Below are positions 38,629 through 47,854 of a stretch of DNA of 64,000 nt, in pieces (positions within the stretch are counted from its first letter, which is position 1; every line of letters starts with the position of its first letter). A program made the translations under genes and the position numbers. Below the pieces are notes generated by a model that worked only from the letters and a program-made list of their open reading frames with translations, searched no databases and had not been told where the DNA came from. Source of the DNA: Pseudidiomarina planktonica (GTDB lineage Bacteria > Pseudomonadota > Gammaproteobacteria > Enterobacterales > Alteromonadaceae); NCBI RefSeq assembly GCF_900177775.1, contig NZ_FXWH01000003.1:62001-126000 (forward strand), read 5' to 3'.

Positions 38629-40806
38629 CTAGTCGCGGTGATGTAACGCGTGCTCGGCGTCGTACAACAGTTTTGAGTAACCAAAGGTTGGGCCGTCAGT
38701 GGCTGAAGCCATACCGATAGACACACTAAGCTTCAGAGAGCCGGTTGCTATTGATTCATTAATCGCAAGGTTAATGTCGTGCAGGAACCGTTCAACAATT
38801 TGTTGCACCTCAATCGGGTGCTCATCGTGGCGGTTAATCATCAGCACGCTAAATTCGTCGCCTGAAAAGCGACCGATAATATCTGACTGACGGAAGCAGT
38901 TACGTAGCGCGTCGGCAATTGTTACCAGAGCTTTATCACCTGCGCCGTGGCCATAAACTTCATTAAATTCACGAAAATCATCAATATCAATTAACAACAA
39001 ATAGATGCCGAGCTGGCTACGTTCGGCAATTTTCAGCATGCTACGTGCGCGATGCTCGAACGCGGCTCGGTTAAATAATCTGGTCAGGTGGTCAATATCC
39101 TGATACTCGTCTGCTTGTAGTTCTTCTTCAACCAGAAAAGCCAACTGTTTTAAGACTACTTTTTCCTGATCGCTGAAGTTGCGAGCTTTATGATCAATTA
39201 AGCAGAGAGTGCCTATACGGTCGCCACTTTTTAGTTGCAGCGGGCAACCAGCATAAAAATTAACTGGATTCTCGGTATCAAGCACCAGTGCGTTGTCTTT
39301 GAATCTGGGGTGCGCTTGCGCATCGTTGACTACAAACACATCCTGATAACCTAAGGCGTGGGCGCAAAACGATACTTCACGTGAGGTTTCCGGGGCATCA
39401 AAGTCGGGGTGCGATTTAAACCACTGGCGTTCAACATCAACAAAAGAAATAAGTGAAATTGGTACGTTAAATAACCGCTTCGCTAGGCGGGTAATGCGAT
39501 CAAATCGATATTCTTCCGGCGTATCTAATATGCTCAGCGATTGCAGCGCCTGTATGCGTTGCTGCTCCATACTTTGGTAATAGTTTTGAATCCAGACTTC
39601 CGAGTCTTCACCGGTCATCGGCTGGGCAATAGCGAATCCTTGTAGAATGTCGCACCCAATAGAATGCAAATAAGTGCGCATGGAATCGGTTTCAACGCCT
39701 TCGGCTATGGAAGTTAAACCCAAACTCTTGGCAAGGTCGACCACGCTTTTTATAACTGCTTTAGATTCCAACGAGCTGTCGCCAGTCATGACAAACGAAC
39801 GGTCTATTTTTAATTCGGAAAAGGGCAGCCGCGCTAATTGTGCCAACGACGAATAGCCGGTGCCAAAGTCATCGATAGCCAACCCAAAGCCTTTAATGCG
39901 AAGCCGGGTCAGAATGTCCAGCATTTCAGTTGGGTTGTCCATGGCGGTGGTTTCAGTCACTTCAAGAATCACTTGCTCTGGCTTAATGCCGTGTTGGACA
40001 CAACTTTCCGTGAGCTCTTCGGGTAAATTACGGTTTTGTAAATTCACCACTGAAATATTAATGGCCATGGTCAGATTTTCGGGTTCCATAACCAATGTCA
40101 TAGATTGATTTGGGTTCACCACCTTACTAAGGCGGGCAAACCAGGTCATTGCCTGCTCGTAAACTTGGTGAGTTAGCGTATCAATTTGATGAGAACGCTC
40201 GGCTAGCTGAATGAAATAGTCAGGTAATACGGCACCATGGGTTTCGTCCTGCCAACGAGCAAGCACTTCGAAGCCAATCAGCAGATGACTGTCGCAACTA
40301 ATTTTGGGTTGAAAATGCACATCAATTAGGTCGTTATCTAAGGCGTGCTGCAAGTCCTCCGCCGAAGGGAACCATTGGTTTTTTTCCTGGAGTGTTTCTT
40401 CTTTGGGTAGCGAACTATGGCGCCGGTCACGCTTTACAAAATCAGTGAGTATTTGGCGAACTTCCGCAGCGCGAAACGGCTTGTTGAGTAAGCCTGCTAT
40501 TTCCAAACCATGCTCTTGTGCTGATAACGCTGATGAATTTACCACTCGTTTGCCGGCACCGCTGATAATAATTAGCTTGGCCTTGTGGTTAATATCCGCA
40601 AGGCGTTTAATTAATTCTACGCCATCGGTGTCGGGCATGATCAGGTCAACCATGATCAAGTCAGGTTCAAACAAGGTTAGCTGCTCATAAAATGCCAACG
40701 CTGTGTCGGTAAAGATGACATTAAAGCCACATTGCTCTGCAATGCTCTTGAGGGTCTGGCCGACCAGCTCATCGTCATCAATAATTAACAGCTTGTGTGC
40801 ATTCAT
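38629..40806 (-). CDS. Response regulator with EAL, GAF and GGDEF domains
   Basis: A 725-residue c-di-GMP enzyme. Domain order: receiver (1-125, Asp54 in MVDLIMPD), EAL phosphodiesterase (about 150-395; FEVLARW, AIDDFGTGYSSLAQL, IAEGVE all present, so likely active), GAF (about 410-560; ISFVDVERQWFKSHPDF, CAHALGYQDVFVV) and GGDEF (about 560-725; IGRFSGDEFSVLM, with SGDEF as signature, and RLFNRAAFEHRA). Placing EAL directly after the receiver and GGDEF last is unusual. Flanking hybrid kinases are the obvious candidate phosphodonors. Confidence 0.93.
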   Translation of the reverse strand: MNAHKLLIIDDDELVGQTLKSIAEQCGFNVIFTDTALAFYEQLTLFEPDLIMVDLIMPDTDGVELIKRLADINHKAKLIIISGAGKRVVNSSALSAQEHGLEIAGLLNKPFRAAEVRQILTDFVKRDRRHSSLPKEETLQEKNQWFPSAEDLQHALDNDLIDVHFQPKISCDSHLLIGFEVLARWQDETHGAVLPDYFIQLAERSHQIDTLTHQVYEQAMTWFARLSKVVNPNQSMTLVMEPENLTMAINISVVNLQNRNLPEELTESCVQHGIKPEQVILEVTETTAMDNPTEMLDILTRLRIKGFGLAIDDFGTGYSSLAQLARLPFSELKIDRSFVMTGDSSLESKAVIKSVVDLAKSLGLTSIAEGVETDSMRTYLHSIGCDILQGFAIAQPMTGEDSEVWIQNYYQSMEQQRIQALQSLSILDTPEEYRFDRITRLAKRLFNVPISLISFVDVERQWFKSHPDFDAPETSREVSFCAHALGYQDVFVVNDAQAHPRFKDNALVLDTENPVNFYAGCPLQLKSGDRIGTLCLIDHKARNFSDQEKVVLKQLAFLVEEELQADEYQDIDHLTRLFNRAAFEHRARSMLKIAERSQLGIYLLLIDIDDFREFNEVYGHGAGDKALVTIADALRNCFRQSDIIGRFSGDEFSVLMINRHDEHPIEVQQIVERFLHDINLAINESIATGSLKLSVSIGMASATDGPTFGYSKLLYDAEHALHHRD

Positions 40807-40940
40807 TTTATCGCCTTGCTTGTTGTTATAATTTTAACGTTAGTTTCGTTATTGTGTTGCGTAAAAGTGATACTAGTGACAACGCAATCAAATTACCATA
40901 GTCTTGTCTCAGATCAATAAACTCATCGAGTGTTCAGTGT

Positions 40941-42632
40941 ATGTGGCCTTCCAAGGAAAGTTTGGAGAACATTAGTAAGTTTCTTAGAGCGACTGAAAAG
41001 TATAGCTCTGAGGTACACCTTTTGATTGGGCTATTGTCGGCTTCGTTAATTGCTATTACTTTTAAGCTTATTGCTGGCGCCGGCGGTGTGCCGCATGTGT
41101 TCGAGTACGGCTTCGTTTTACTTATTGTGCTTAGTGCCTTTATTCACGGACCTATGATTGGCGGTCTGGCTGGCTTGATTGTGGGCATGATGTTAAGCCC
41201 TGTGGTAGACACCTCAGTAAACACGGCAATACGAGGCGAAGACTACTTTTGGCCAATACGCCTAATTGTACTGACTATGTTAGGTCTTGGCGTCGGAATT
41301 TTAAAACGCTTGGTGTTGCACTTGCATGACGCCCTGCATACCGCTGAACGGCGTATGACCGGCACCAATCTGCCGAACTTAACTGCTGCAGTGGAACATA
41401 TCGATAAGTTAATAAAGGTATCTGATCGTACTCCTGATAAGCAACTGAATTTAGTTAATTTACGTTTGGAGAATATTGAGAAACTGCGGCAGGAACTTGG
41501 TCGAAAAGCCACTGACGAATTTTTAGTGATGCTGGCCGATAAGTTTCAAAAACGTCTGGGTGCCGACTCTTATGTAACCCAAACCTCCAGCAATGAATTA
41601 ACAGGTATTCATGCTTCGGAGTCTGCTGATGCCTTTGAGCAAATGCAGAAAGACATTAATTCAATGTTACTGGAAACTGTGGCTATTCAGGGCAAAGAAC
41701 GCAAACTGGAAGCTGCTGCTGGTTTATATGGCATCGGTAAGGCCGGCCAACGTAATAAGTCGGTTGAGCAACTCATGCAAGAACTGACGGCTACCACTCA
41801 GCGTGCCATCGACAACGATCAGCCTCTGGCAGCTGTGATCGATAGCCATAGTGACGACGCCGAGGACATTGGGGCCTTCTCAGTGAAACGGCAGTTGCAG
41901 GAAGCGCTGGCCAAAAACGAATTTGTTCTGCACTACCAACCCCGACTGAATACAGCCAATGGTTATTTTACCTCACTGGAGGTAATACCGCTTTGGAATC
42001 ACCCGCGTCGGGGTATGATTTCGTTTGCCGAGGCAATGCCCATTCTGGAAGAGGCTTCTATGGTGCAGTACTTTTCCATGTGGCTGGTGCGGCACGCACT
42101 GCATGATGCAGAAGCGTGGTTCAAGAAGGGCTACAAATTTCGAATATCCTTGAATATTTCCCTGACAGATAAGCTTGATGCCAAAGTGTTGGCGTATATT
42201 TTACGTGAAGTTCGGGCGCACACTATGGCAAGTGGTTTATTTAGTTTGGAAGTGTCAGAAGCTGCTCTAGTGAACGCCGATAAAAAAAGCATGGACTATC
42301 TTACCCACATTCAACATCAGGGGTTGTGTATAATTGCGTCAGACTTTGGCGAGGGTAAAGCGACAATTCAAACCTTATTCCGGATGCCGGTAGACGCGGT
42401 TAAGTTCACGAAAGGGCTCATAAACAAGGCCGGGCATCACAGCGACAAAAAACGCGAGCTATACAGCTTAATAAAAATGGTTCGCTCCAAAGGCTTAACC
42501 ACTATTGCCAAAGGGGTGCAGAACCGTGAGGCGTTGTTAATGCTGAAGCAGTTGGGCGTTGACGAACTGCAGGGGCCAATTCTAAGTAAAGCGCTGCCCA
42601 AGAAAGACATTCCCTGGGCCCGCATCCGTTAA
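40941..42632 (+). CDS. Membrane protein with degenerate GGDEF and EAL domains
   Basis: A 563-residue protein. About four hydrophobic segments occupy residues 26-125 (HLLIGLLSASLIAITFKLIA onward), followed by a GGDEF-like region (about 150-310) that lacks a GGDEF signature (the site reads TSSNELTGI), and an EAL-like domain (about 325-560). In the latter the ExLxR motif is SLEVIPLW and the DDFGTGYSSL motif is SDFGEGKATI, so key metal and catalytic residues are replaced. Both enzyme sites therefore look dead; the protein may bind c-di-GMP or a protein partner. It is divergent from the active c-di-GMP gene and 6 nt from the next gene, convergent. Confidence 0.88.
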   Translation: MWPSKESLENISKFLRATEKYSSEVHLLIGLLSASLIAITFKLIAGAGGVPHVFEYGFVLLIVLSAFIHGPMIGGLAGLIVGMMLSPVVDTSVNTAIRGEDYFWPIRLIVLTMLGLGVGILKRLVLHLHDALHTAERRMTGTNLPNLTAAVEHIDKLIKVSDRTPDKQLNLVNLRLENIEKLRQELGRKATDEFLVMLADKFQKRLGADSYVTQTSSNELTGIHASESADAFEQMQKDINSMLLETVAIQGKERKLEAAAGLYGIGKAGQRNKSVEQLMQELTATTQRAIDNDQPLAAVIDSHSDDAEDIGAFSVKRQLQEALAKNEFVLHYQPRLNTANGYFTSLEVIPLWNHPRRGMISFAEAMPILEEASMVQYFSMWLVRHALHDAEAWFKKGYKFRISLNISLTDKLDAKVLAYILREVRAHTMASGLFSLEVSEAALVNADKKSMDYLTHIQHQGLCIIASDFGEGKATIQTLFRMPVDAVKFTKGLINKAGHHSDKKRELYSLIKMVRSKGLTTIAKGVQNREALLMLKQLGVDELQGPILSKALPKKDIPWARIR

Positions 42633-42638
42633 AACCCG

Positions 42639-44933
42639 CTACTTACTCTTCGTTTTCAGTGCCTGACTAACCTGACTCATAAGTTGCTCTTTCCGATACG
42701 GCTTCGACAGTATTGGATAACGCGGTGTATCTTTGGTTTCACGTTCCACGATCTTGTCGGAAAAGCCGCTGGTTAACATAATATTTGCCGACGGGTAGCG
42801 CTTCGCAAATACATTCGCCACATCAACTCCTGATAGCTCTCCCGGCATCACAACATCAGTGAACAAGAAGTCAATTCGCTGTTGCGCTTCCATATGTTGC
42901 AGCGCTTTTTCTGCGTTCTCGGCTTCTAACACCTGAAAGCCTTCGGACTCAAAATAATTAACCGCTAACTGACGAATTGGCGCTTCATCTTCAACAACCA
43001 GAACTGTGAGTTGGGCTGGCATTGAAGTGTCTGCGGAGCTCACGGAGGGTGAATCAGTGGAAGCCGAATCAATCAGTGGCAAGTATAAACAGAAGGTAGT
43101 GCCTGAGCCTTTATCTGCGGCTGTTTCTGAGCATACCGAAATATGTCCGCCCGACTGTTTGATAAAGCCAAACACCATACTTAGTCCAAGACCGGTGCCG
43201 GAATTGTCTTCCCGACGCGAAAAGAAAGGTTCAAATATGCGTTCAATATCGTCGCTGGGTATGCCGTGACCATTGTCAGATACTTTTAACAGTAAGTAGC
43301 TTCCAGGCTCAACTTCTGGATGTAGCTCTAAATAACCTGCATCAAGCTCGGAAACGGATGCTTCAATGGTGAACTCCCCATTGGCGGGCATGGCGTGCTT
43401 AGAATTCGTAGCTAAATTCAGTAACGCATTTTCAAGTTGGGCGTGATCAATAAAAATACTTGGTAGATGCGGTTCTACCTTCACGATCAGTTCATTTTCT
43501 CTGCCAATAGCTGTCTTTAATAGTGGCGATAGATCATCGAGTATGGTTTCTATGTCTACCGAAGTGGGGTTCAGGGTTTGTCTGCGGGCAAAGGCTAGCA
43601 AGCTATTAGTCAGTGCTGCTCCGCGCTCTGAGGCCTGCACAATAGTTTCTGCCAACTGGCGCTGAGAGTCATCGGTGAGCGTTTCGCAAAGCATATCGGC
43701 GTTACCCATAACCACCGTTAGCAGGTTATTAAAGTCGTGCGCAATGCCGCCGGTCAAATGGCTGATAGACTCAAGCCGCTGGATTTGCTGAAGTTGCTGT
43801 TCCATATTGTGTTCACGGGTCACGTCGCGTTCCACTGCTACCCAATGGGTATACCAGCCATTTTTGTCGGCAATCGGAACTATATCCAGCTCTAACCAAA
43901 TTTCGCGGCCGTCTTTGGTGTAATTTAAAACTTTGGCTCGTACTGACTTCCATTTCAGCAGCGCTGAACGTATTTTATCGAGTTCGGAGCTTTGCGTACC
44001 AGGCCCCTGCAGAATGCGTGGTGTTTTCCCTATAATTTCTTCGGCGGTGTAACCGGTTTTTCGTTCAAAGGCCTCATTCACAAATACCACGCGTGGGCCA
44101 GGTTCTTGCACAGGTTCTGCTTCGGTAATAATGATTATGTCGTTTAAGCGCGATACAGCGGTGCGCAGCAGTCTGAGCTGTTCTTGTTCAGCTCGTTGCT
44201 TGGTAATATCTGAGCAGGAACCATACCAGGCCTCAACCTCACCTTCCGTATTATATTTTGGTTTAGCCTGCGTCAGCATCCATACGTAGTTGCCTTGATA
44301 ATCGCGAATACGGAACTCAACTAAATAGTGCTCGCCGGTAGCTACTGAGTGATCCCAGATTGCGAGTGATCGCTTGAGATCATCAGGGTGCAAGATACTC
44401 TTCCAGTGCTCCAGAATATAATCGGAGCTTTTGCCGGTTATGTTGATCAACTGAGAGCCTACATAGGCAATGGTGCCGTCCGGATTAGCGGTCCATACCA
44501 TTACGGGCAAGGCGTCGGAAAGTTCCTTGAAGTATTCCTTTTGGGCTATTACCTGTAGATTTTTGGCTGCCGATTTCTCGGCCCTACTAATAATGTGTAG
44601 CAGCACATAAGTGGCACCGATGATAACAAAGGTGAGTGAGCGGTTGGCTAATACATACCAGGTATCTAAGTCGACATCGACTTCAGGGGAGATTAGATAG
44701 CCAAGCGAATTCAGTACCAGGGCGCAGCAGGTGACAATAATTACGGTGCGCATTCTGGCAATGGCACTGGCTAATAAAATAATGGGAATGTACAAGTACC
44801 CGTGGGCGAAGCCTAGCTGCGTTAAACTGTCAGTGACGAACACCACCAGCATCAGCACAATCAGCGTTATGGTGCTAATGACTCGTGTAGGCCTTACTAC
44901 ACCGAACATGGGTTGAAATAGGCGCCGGCTCAT
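42639..44933 (-). CDS. Membrane PAS hybrid sensor histidine kinase
   Basis: A 764-residue hybrid kinase. Four or so transmembrane segments lie in residues 20-115, followed by a PAS domain with PAC (about 135-245), a second PAS domain (about 255-375), the HisKA/ATPase core with His399 in GGIAHDFNNLLTVV and GTGLGLSMVFGF, and a receiver with Asp693 in LFTDVVMPG. The second PAS carries GKTPRILQG, which resembles the LOV core but lacks its flavin-binding cysteine, so it is not a classical light sensor. Its core is strikingly like that of the kinase at 36291, suggesting a duplication. Confidence 0.93.
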   Translation of the reverse strand: MSRRLFQPMFGVVRPTRVISTITLIVLMLVVFVTDSLTQLGFAHGYLYIPIILLASAIARMRTVIIVTCCALVLNSLGYLISPEVDVDLDTWYVLANRSLTFVIIGATYVLLHIISRAEKSAAKNLQVIAQKEYFKELSDALPVMVWTANPDGTIAYVGSQLINITGKSSDYILEHWKSILHPDDLKRSLAIWDHSVATGEHYLVEFRIRDYQGNYVWMLTQAKPKYNTEGEVEAWYGSCSDITKQRAEQEQLRLLRTAVSRLNDIIIITEAEPVQEPGPRVVFVNEAFERKTGYTAEEIIGKTPRILQGPGTQSSELDKIRSALLKWKSVRAKVLNYTKDGREIWLELDIVPIADKNGWYTHWVAVERDVTREHNMEQQLQQIQRLESISHLTGGIAHDFNNLLTVVMGNADMLCETLTDDSQRQLAETIVQASERGAALTNSLLAFARRQTLNPTSVDIETILDDLSPLLKTAIGRENELIVKVEPHLPSIFIDHAQLENALLNLATNSKHAMPANGEFTIEASVSELDAGYLELHPEVEPGSYLLLKVSDNGHGIPSDDIERIFEPFFSRREDNSGTGLGLSMVFGFIKQSGGHISVCSETAADKGSGTTFCLYLPLIDSASTDSPSVSSADTSMPAQLTVLVVEDEAPIRQLAVNYFESEGFQVLEAENAEKALQHMEAQQRIDFLFTDVVMPGELSGVDVANVFAKRYPSANIMLTSGFSDKIVERETKDTPRYPILSKPYRKEQLMSQVSQALKTKSK

Positions 44934-45005
44934 TTTGTTATCCTTGTTGAATTATTGTTTTTTTACTTCAACGAATAGGTGGATACTACGTGAGCTATGA
45001 TTGTA

Positions 45006-45539
45006 TTAACACTTATGTTTTAACGCTAGTTTCTGGGCTAATTGTTTTAGCACATGGGTTTCGCGGTGAATCGACAAGCCCATAGTAGCGGGAGCTGCCT
45101 GGAGTACTTGTTGGTTGTGGTTTATGGCGTCAGTTAGTTTCACCCATTGCGGGCGCATGCCATTGGCAATTTCGTAGTGCTCCATTTTGGTTGCTGTGGT
45201 TTCCAGAGCTACCTCGCATTGATACCAGTAAGACTTCTGGTACATGATGGGCCACTGCGGTTTCCAATACGGTTGGTATTCGCTCACCATACCAAAGGGC
45301 TTTGGCTCGCCCACAACCAACACGCCTGTTTCTTCCTGTAGCTCTCGCTTCAGCGCGGGGATCAGGCTTTCACCTTCATCGACACCGCCACCCGGAAAGC
45401 TAAAATCGTCATAGCGCTCGGTGTACAGGAGGAGTATTTCATCGTCACGCATTACGATGCCGCGCACCGCTTGCCGGTAAAGCTTCTCGCCTGATAAATC
45501 AGTTAACGAGGGATGAATTAAATCAGCAAGTAAACGCAT
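45006..45539 (-). CDS. Nudix hydrolase
   Basis: A 177-residue Nudix enzyme with the complete box GGGVDEGESLIPALKRELQEETGV (first 20 residues GGGVDEGESLIPALKRELQE), which binds Mg and cleaves nucleoside diphosphate linkages. Substrate cannot be inferred. Beyond the box the family strands KSYWYQCEVALET and MEHYEIANGMRPQWVKL are seen. I used ATG 45539 (MRLLADLIHPSLTD); an upstream in-frame TTG at 45596 would add a weak extension. It is a lone minus-strand gene after the signalling cluster. Confidence 0.86.
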   Translation of the reverse strand: MRLLADLIHPSLTDLSGEKLYRQAVRGIVMRDDEILLLYTERYDDFSFPGGGVDEGESLIPALKRELQEETGVLVVGEPKPFGMVSEYQPYWKPQWPIMYQKSYWYQCEVALETTATKMEHYEIANGMRPQWVKLTDAINHNQQVLQAAPATMGLSIHRETHVLKQLAQKLALKHKC

Positions 45540-45707
45540 CTTATTCTTCAGTTTTGCTTTTAGGCCAGAAGGTGATTGCGCGGCATTTTCGCACAATCAT
45601 GCCTGCCGTCAAAACCATATTCTGGCGAAGAAGGTGACTTGGGTGTAGATTCAATAATACATAGGTCGCACTGTGAGTAGTGCCTGCGAATTGTTAAGGA
45701 GCGTTTT

Positions 45708-46070
45708 ATGCCAGCAACAGGAAGTATTAATTACGTTGAAATACCCGCAAGGGATATGGATGCAACCAAGCATTTTTTTACTGATGCTTTTGGTTGGGAA
45801 TTTATTGACTACGGCCCCGATTATGCGGCTATTCAAAAAGCTGGTCTTGATGGTGGTTTCTTCAAGTCAGACCAAGTAGCTACCACCAGTAATGGCAGCG
45901 TACTGGTAGTGCTTTATAGTAGCGAGCTGGAAATTACGCTGGAGCGGGTTAAGTCCGCTGGTGGAATTATAGTGCAGAATATTTTCTCGTTTCCTGGTGG
46001 GCGACGCTTTCACTTCGCTGACCCGAATGGCAACGAATTCGCCGTATGGTCAGAGCCGGAGGAGTCTTAA
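45708..46070 (+). CDS. VOC family protein
   Basis: A 120-residue vicinal-oxygen-chelate protein. The first motif unit is INYVEIPARDMDATKHFFTD followed by FGWEFIDYGPDYAAI, and the closing strand is FHFADPNGNEFAVWSE, typical of the glyoxalase-like branch of unknown substrate. AAGGAG-type sequence precedes ATG 45708. The next gene, a PaiB-like flavoprotein, starts one base after its stop, so the two are coupled. Confidence 0.88.
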   Translation: MPATGSINYVEIPARDMDATKHFFTDAFGWEFIDYGPDYAAIQKAGLDGGFFKSDQVATTSNGSVLVVLYSSELEITLERVKSAGGIIVQNIFSFPGGRRFHFADPNGNEFAVWSEPEES

Positions 46071-46071
46071 C

Positions 46072-46686
46072 ATGCACGTTCCGAGTCAGTTCAGGGAAGA
46101 CGACACGCAAAAGCTGCAGCAGTACATTAACGACTACAGCTTTGGGTTGTTTATAGTTGCAGATGAGCAAGGGATTGAGGCTACGCATGTGCCGTTTTGT
46201 CTTTGTAGCAATGGCTCTGGCTCGCCCGGAGTTCTGCAGTGCCATTTAGCGCGTAGCAACCCGGTATGGAAACGCCTGCAGAACGGCGCAAATGTTTTGG
46301 CGGTGTTTCAGGGTCCTGACGCCTACGTGTCGCCTTCGTGGTATCCGTCGAAAGCTGAAACCGGCCGGGTGGTGCCCACCTGGAACTATCTGGCGGTGCA
46401 TGCCGAGGGGCACGCGAACCTTATTGAGGATGCGACTTGGTTAAAGGAGCATTTGCATCAGCTAACCGACCGACACGAGTCGGGCAGGCAGCAGCCTTGG
46501 TCGGTTGATGATGCTCCCGCTGATTACACTGAGCGGTTAATTAAAGGAATTGTGGGTGTTGAAATAACCATTGAAAAACTGACCGGCAAATTAAAAGCCA
46601 GTCAGAACCAAACTGAGAGTAACCGCGCTGGTGTTAAACAAGGCCTGGCCGATGAAGGCGCTGCTATGGCAGAACTCATCAGTTAA
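46072..46686 (+). CDS. FMN-binding PaiB-like protein
   Basis: A 204-residue protein of the FMN-binding negative transcriptional regulator (PaiB) family: MHVPSQFREDD start, FIVADEQGIEATHVPF, LQCHLARSNPVWK, the flavin-site YVSPSWY followed by VVPTWNYLAVHAEGHA, and late helices KLTGKLKASQNQ. In Bacillus PaiB affects sporulation and protease genes; in Gram-negatives it is probably a flavoenzyme-like protein. GGAGGA eight bases upstream supports ATG 46072; an earlier in-frame start at 45997 would overlap the VOC gene. Coupled to the VOC gene upstream. Confidence 0.9.
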   Translation: MHVPSQFREDDTQKLQQYINDYSFGLFIVADEQGIEATHVPFCLCSNGSGSPGVLQCHLARSNPVWKRLQNGANVLAVFQGPDAYVSPSWYPSKAETGRVVPTWNYLAVHAEGHANLIEDATWLKEHLHQLTDRHESGRQQPWSVDDAPADYTERLIKGIVGVEITIEKLTGKLKASQNQTESNRAGVKQGLADEGAAMAELIS

Positions 46687-46777
46687 TGCGTACAAAAAAA
46701 TAGTCGTCGATTTTTCGGTTGGCTGGGTTAGTATTTGACGCGTACTCTGCTTCTATGAGGCAACAGCGGATCATGTT

Positions 46778-47848
46778 ATGCGTATTCAGAACCCCGAAAA
46801 AGTGAGTAGTTACTATCAGGCTTTGCTTAATCGCGACCAGTCCTATGTGGGTATTTTTTATGTAGGAGTAGTCACTACTGGTGTGTTCTGTATCTCATCG
46901 TGCCGGGCGCGTAAGCCGAAGCCAGAAAACGTAGAGTTTTACAGCACTTTTAAAGATGCGCTGAATGCCGGTTTCAGACCTTGTAAAATTTGTCGGCCTA
47001 CCGAGAACGCCAACGAAGCGCCTGAGCCGGTTGCGGCGGCAATTGAGCTGGTGCGACAGAATCCTAAGCAAAAAATCTCCGACTACCAGTTGCAACAACA
47101 GGGGTTGAGTCCGGAACCCATTCGCCGTTGGTTTAAGCAGAATTACGGGATGACCTTTCAGGCGTTTCAGCGTATGTACCGTATTAATATTGCGTATCGG
47201 GAATTAACGCATGGGCAAACCGCAACCAATACCGCCTTTGACAGTGGCTATGAGTCACTCAGTGGCTTCGGGTATACCTTTAAAAAAGTGATGGGGCACT
47301 CACCCGCTAACTTCAGGGAGAACAATGGTATGGAAACAAATGTAATTGTAATTAACCGCTTTACTACCCCACTGGGGCCTATGTTTGTGGGTGCTACCGA
47401 GCAGGGCGTATGCTTACTTGAATTTGTTGACCGGCGTATGCTGGAAACCGAATTTAAAGATCTGCAGCGGCGTTTAAAAGCCAAAATAATTACCGGCGAG
47501 AACGACCACACCAAGCAAGCTATGCAACAACTGGACGAGTATTTTGCCGGAACCCGCAAAGAGTTCACGCTGGCATTGCACACACCAGGCACGGATTTCC
47601 AACAGCAAGTTTGGCAGGTGCTCGGTGACATACCCTACGGCGAAACCAGGAGTTATCAGGTACAGGCTGAAGCTATTGGTAACCCGAAAGCGGTACGGGC
47701 CGTTGCATCAGCGAACGGCTGTAATCGTGTGGCTATTGTTATTCCATGTCATCGGGTTATTGGTAAAAACGGCACCCTGACCGGCTACGGTGGTGGCTTA
47801 GAGCGCAAGCAATGGCTGTTAGATCATGAACGCCGGCACCTCGGCTAA
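46778..47848 (+). CDS. ada: Bifunctional Ada: methyl-DNA repair and regulator
   Basis: A 356-residue Ada protein. The N-terminal zinc domain has Cys38, Cys42, Cys69 and Cys72 (GVFCISSCRAR and PCKICRP), the same numbering as E. coli; Cys38 accepts methyl groups from phosphotriesters. An AraC-type helix-turn-helix follows (SGYESLSGFGYTFKKVMGHS), then the O6-alkylguanine transferase domain with acceptor Cys324 in VIPCHRVIG. Ada repairs alkylated DNA and, once methylated, switches on its own regulon. The gene stands 91 nt after the PaiB-like gene; no second alkyltransferase or AlkB is seen in the window. Confidence 0.96.
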   Translation: MRIQNPEKVSSYYQALLNRDQSYVGIFYVGVVTTGVFCISSCRARKPKPENVEFYSTFKDALNAGFRPCKICRPTENANEAPEPVAAAIELVRQNPKQKISDYQLQQQGLSPEPIRRWFKQNYGMTFQAFQRMYRINIAYRELTHGQTATNTAFDSGYESLSGFGYTFKKVMGHSPANFRENNGMETNVIVINRFTTPLGPMFVGATEQGVCLLEFVDRRMLETEFKDLQRRLKAKIITGENDHTKQAMQQLDEYFAGTRKEFTLALHTPGTDFQQQVWQVLGDIPYGETRSYQVQAEAIGNPKAVRAVASANGCNRVAIVIPCHRVIGKNGTLTGYGGGLERKQWLLDHERRHLG

Positions 47849-47854
47849 ATCTCT

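Noticed and set aside
43800-44200. LOV photosensor domain in the membrane hybrid kinase
   Set aside because: The motif reads GKTPRILQG, so the cysteine needed to bind flavin is replaced; it is a general PAS domain.
45540-45596. Longer Nudix protein starting at TTG 45596
   Set aside because: TTG start without ribosome site and a polar non-conserved extension; ATG 45539 begins the hydrophobic conserved part.
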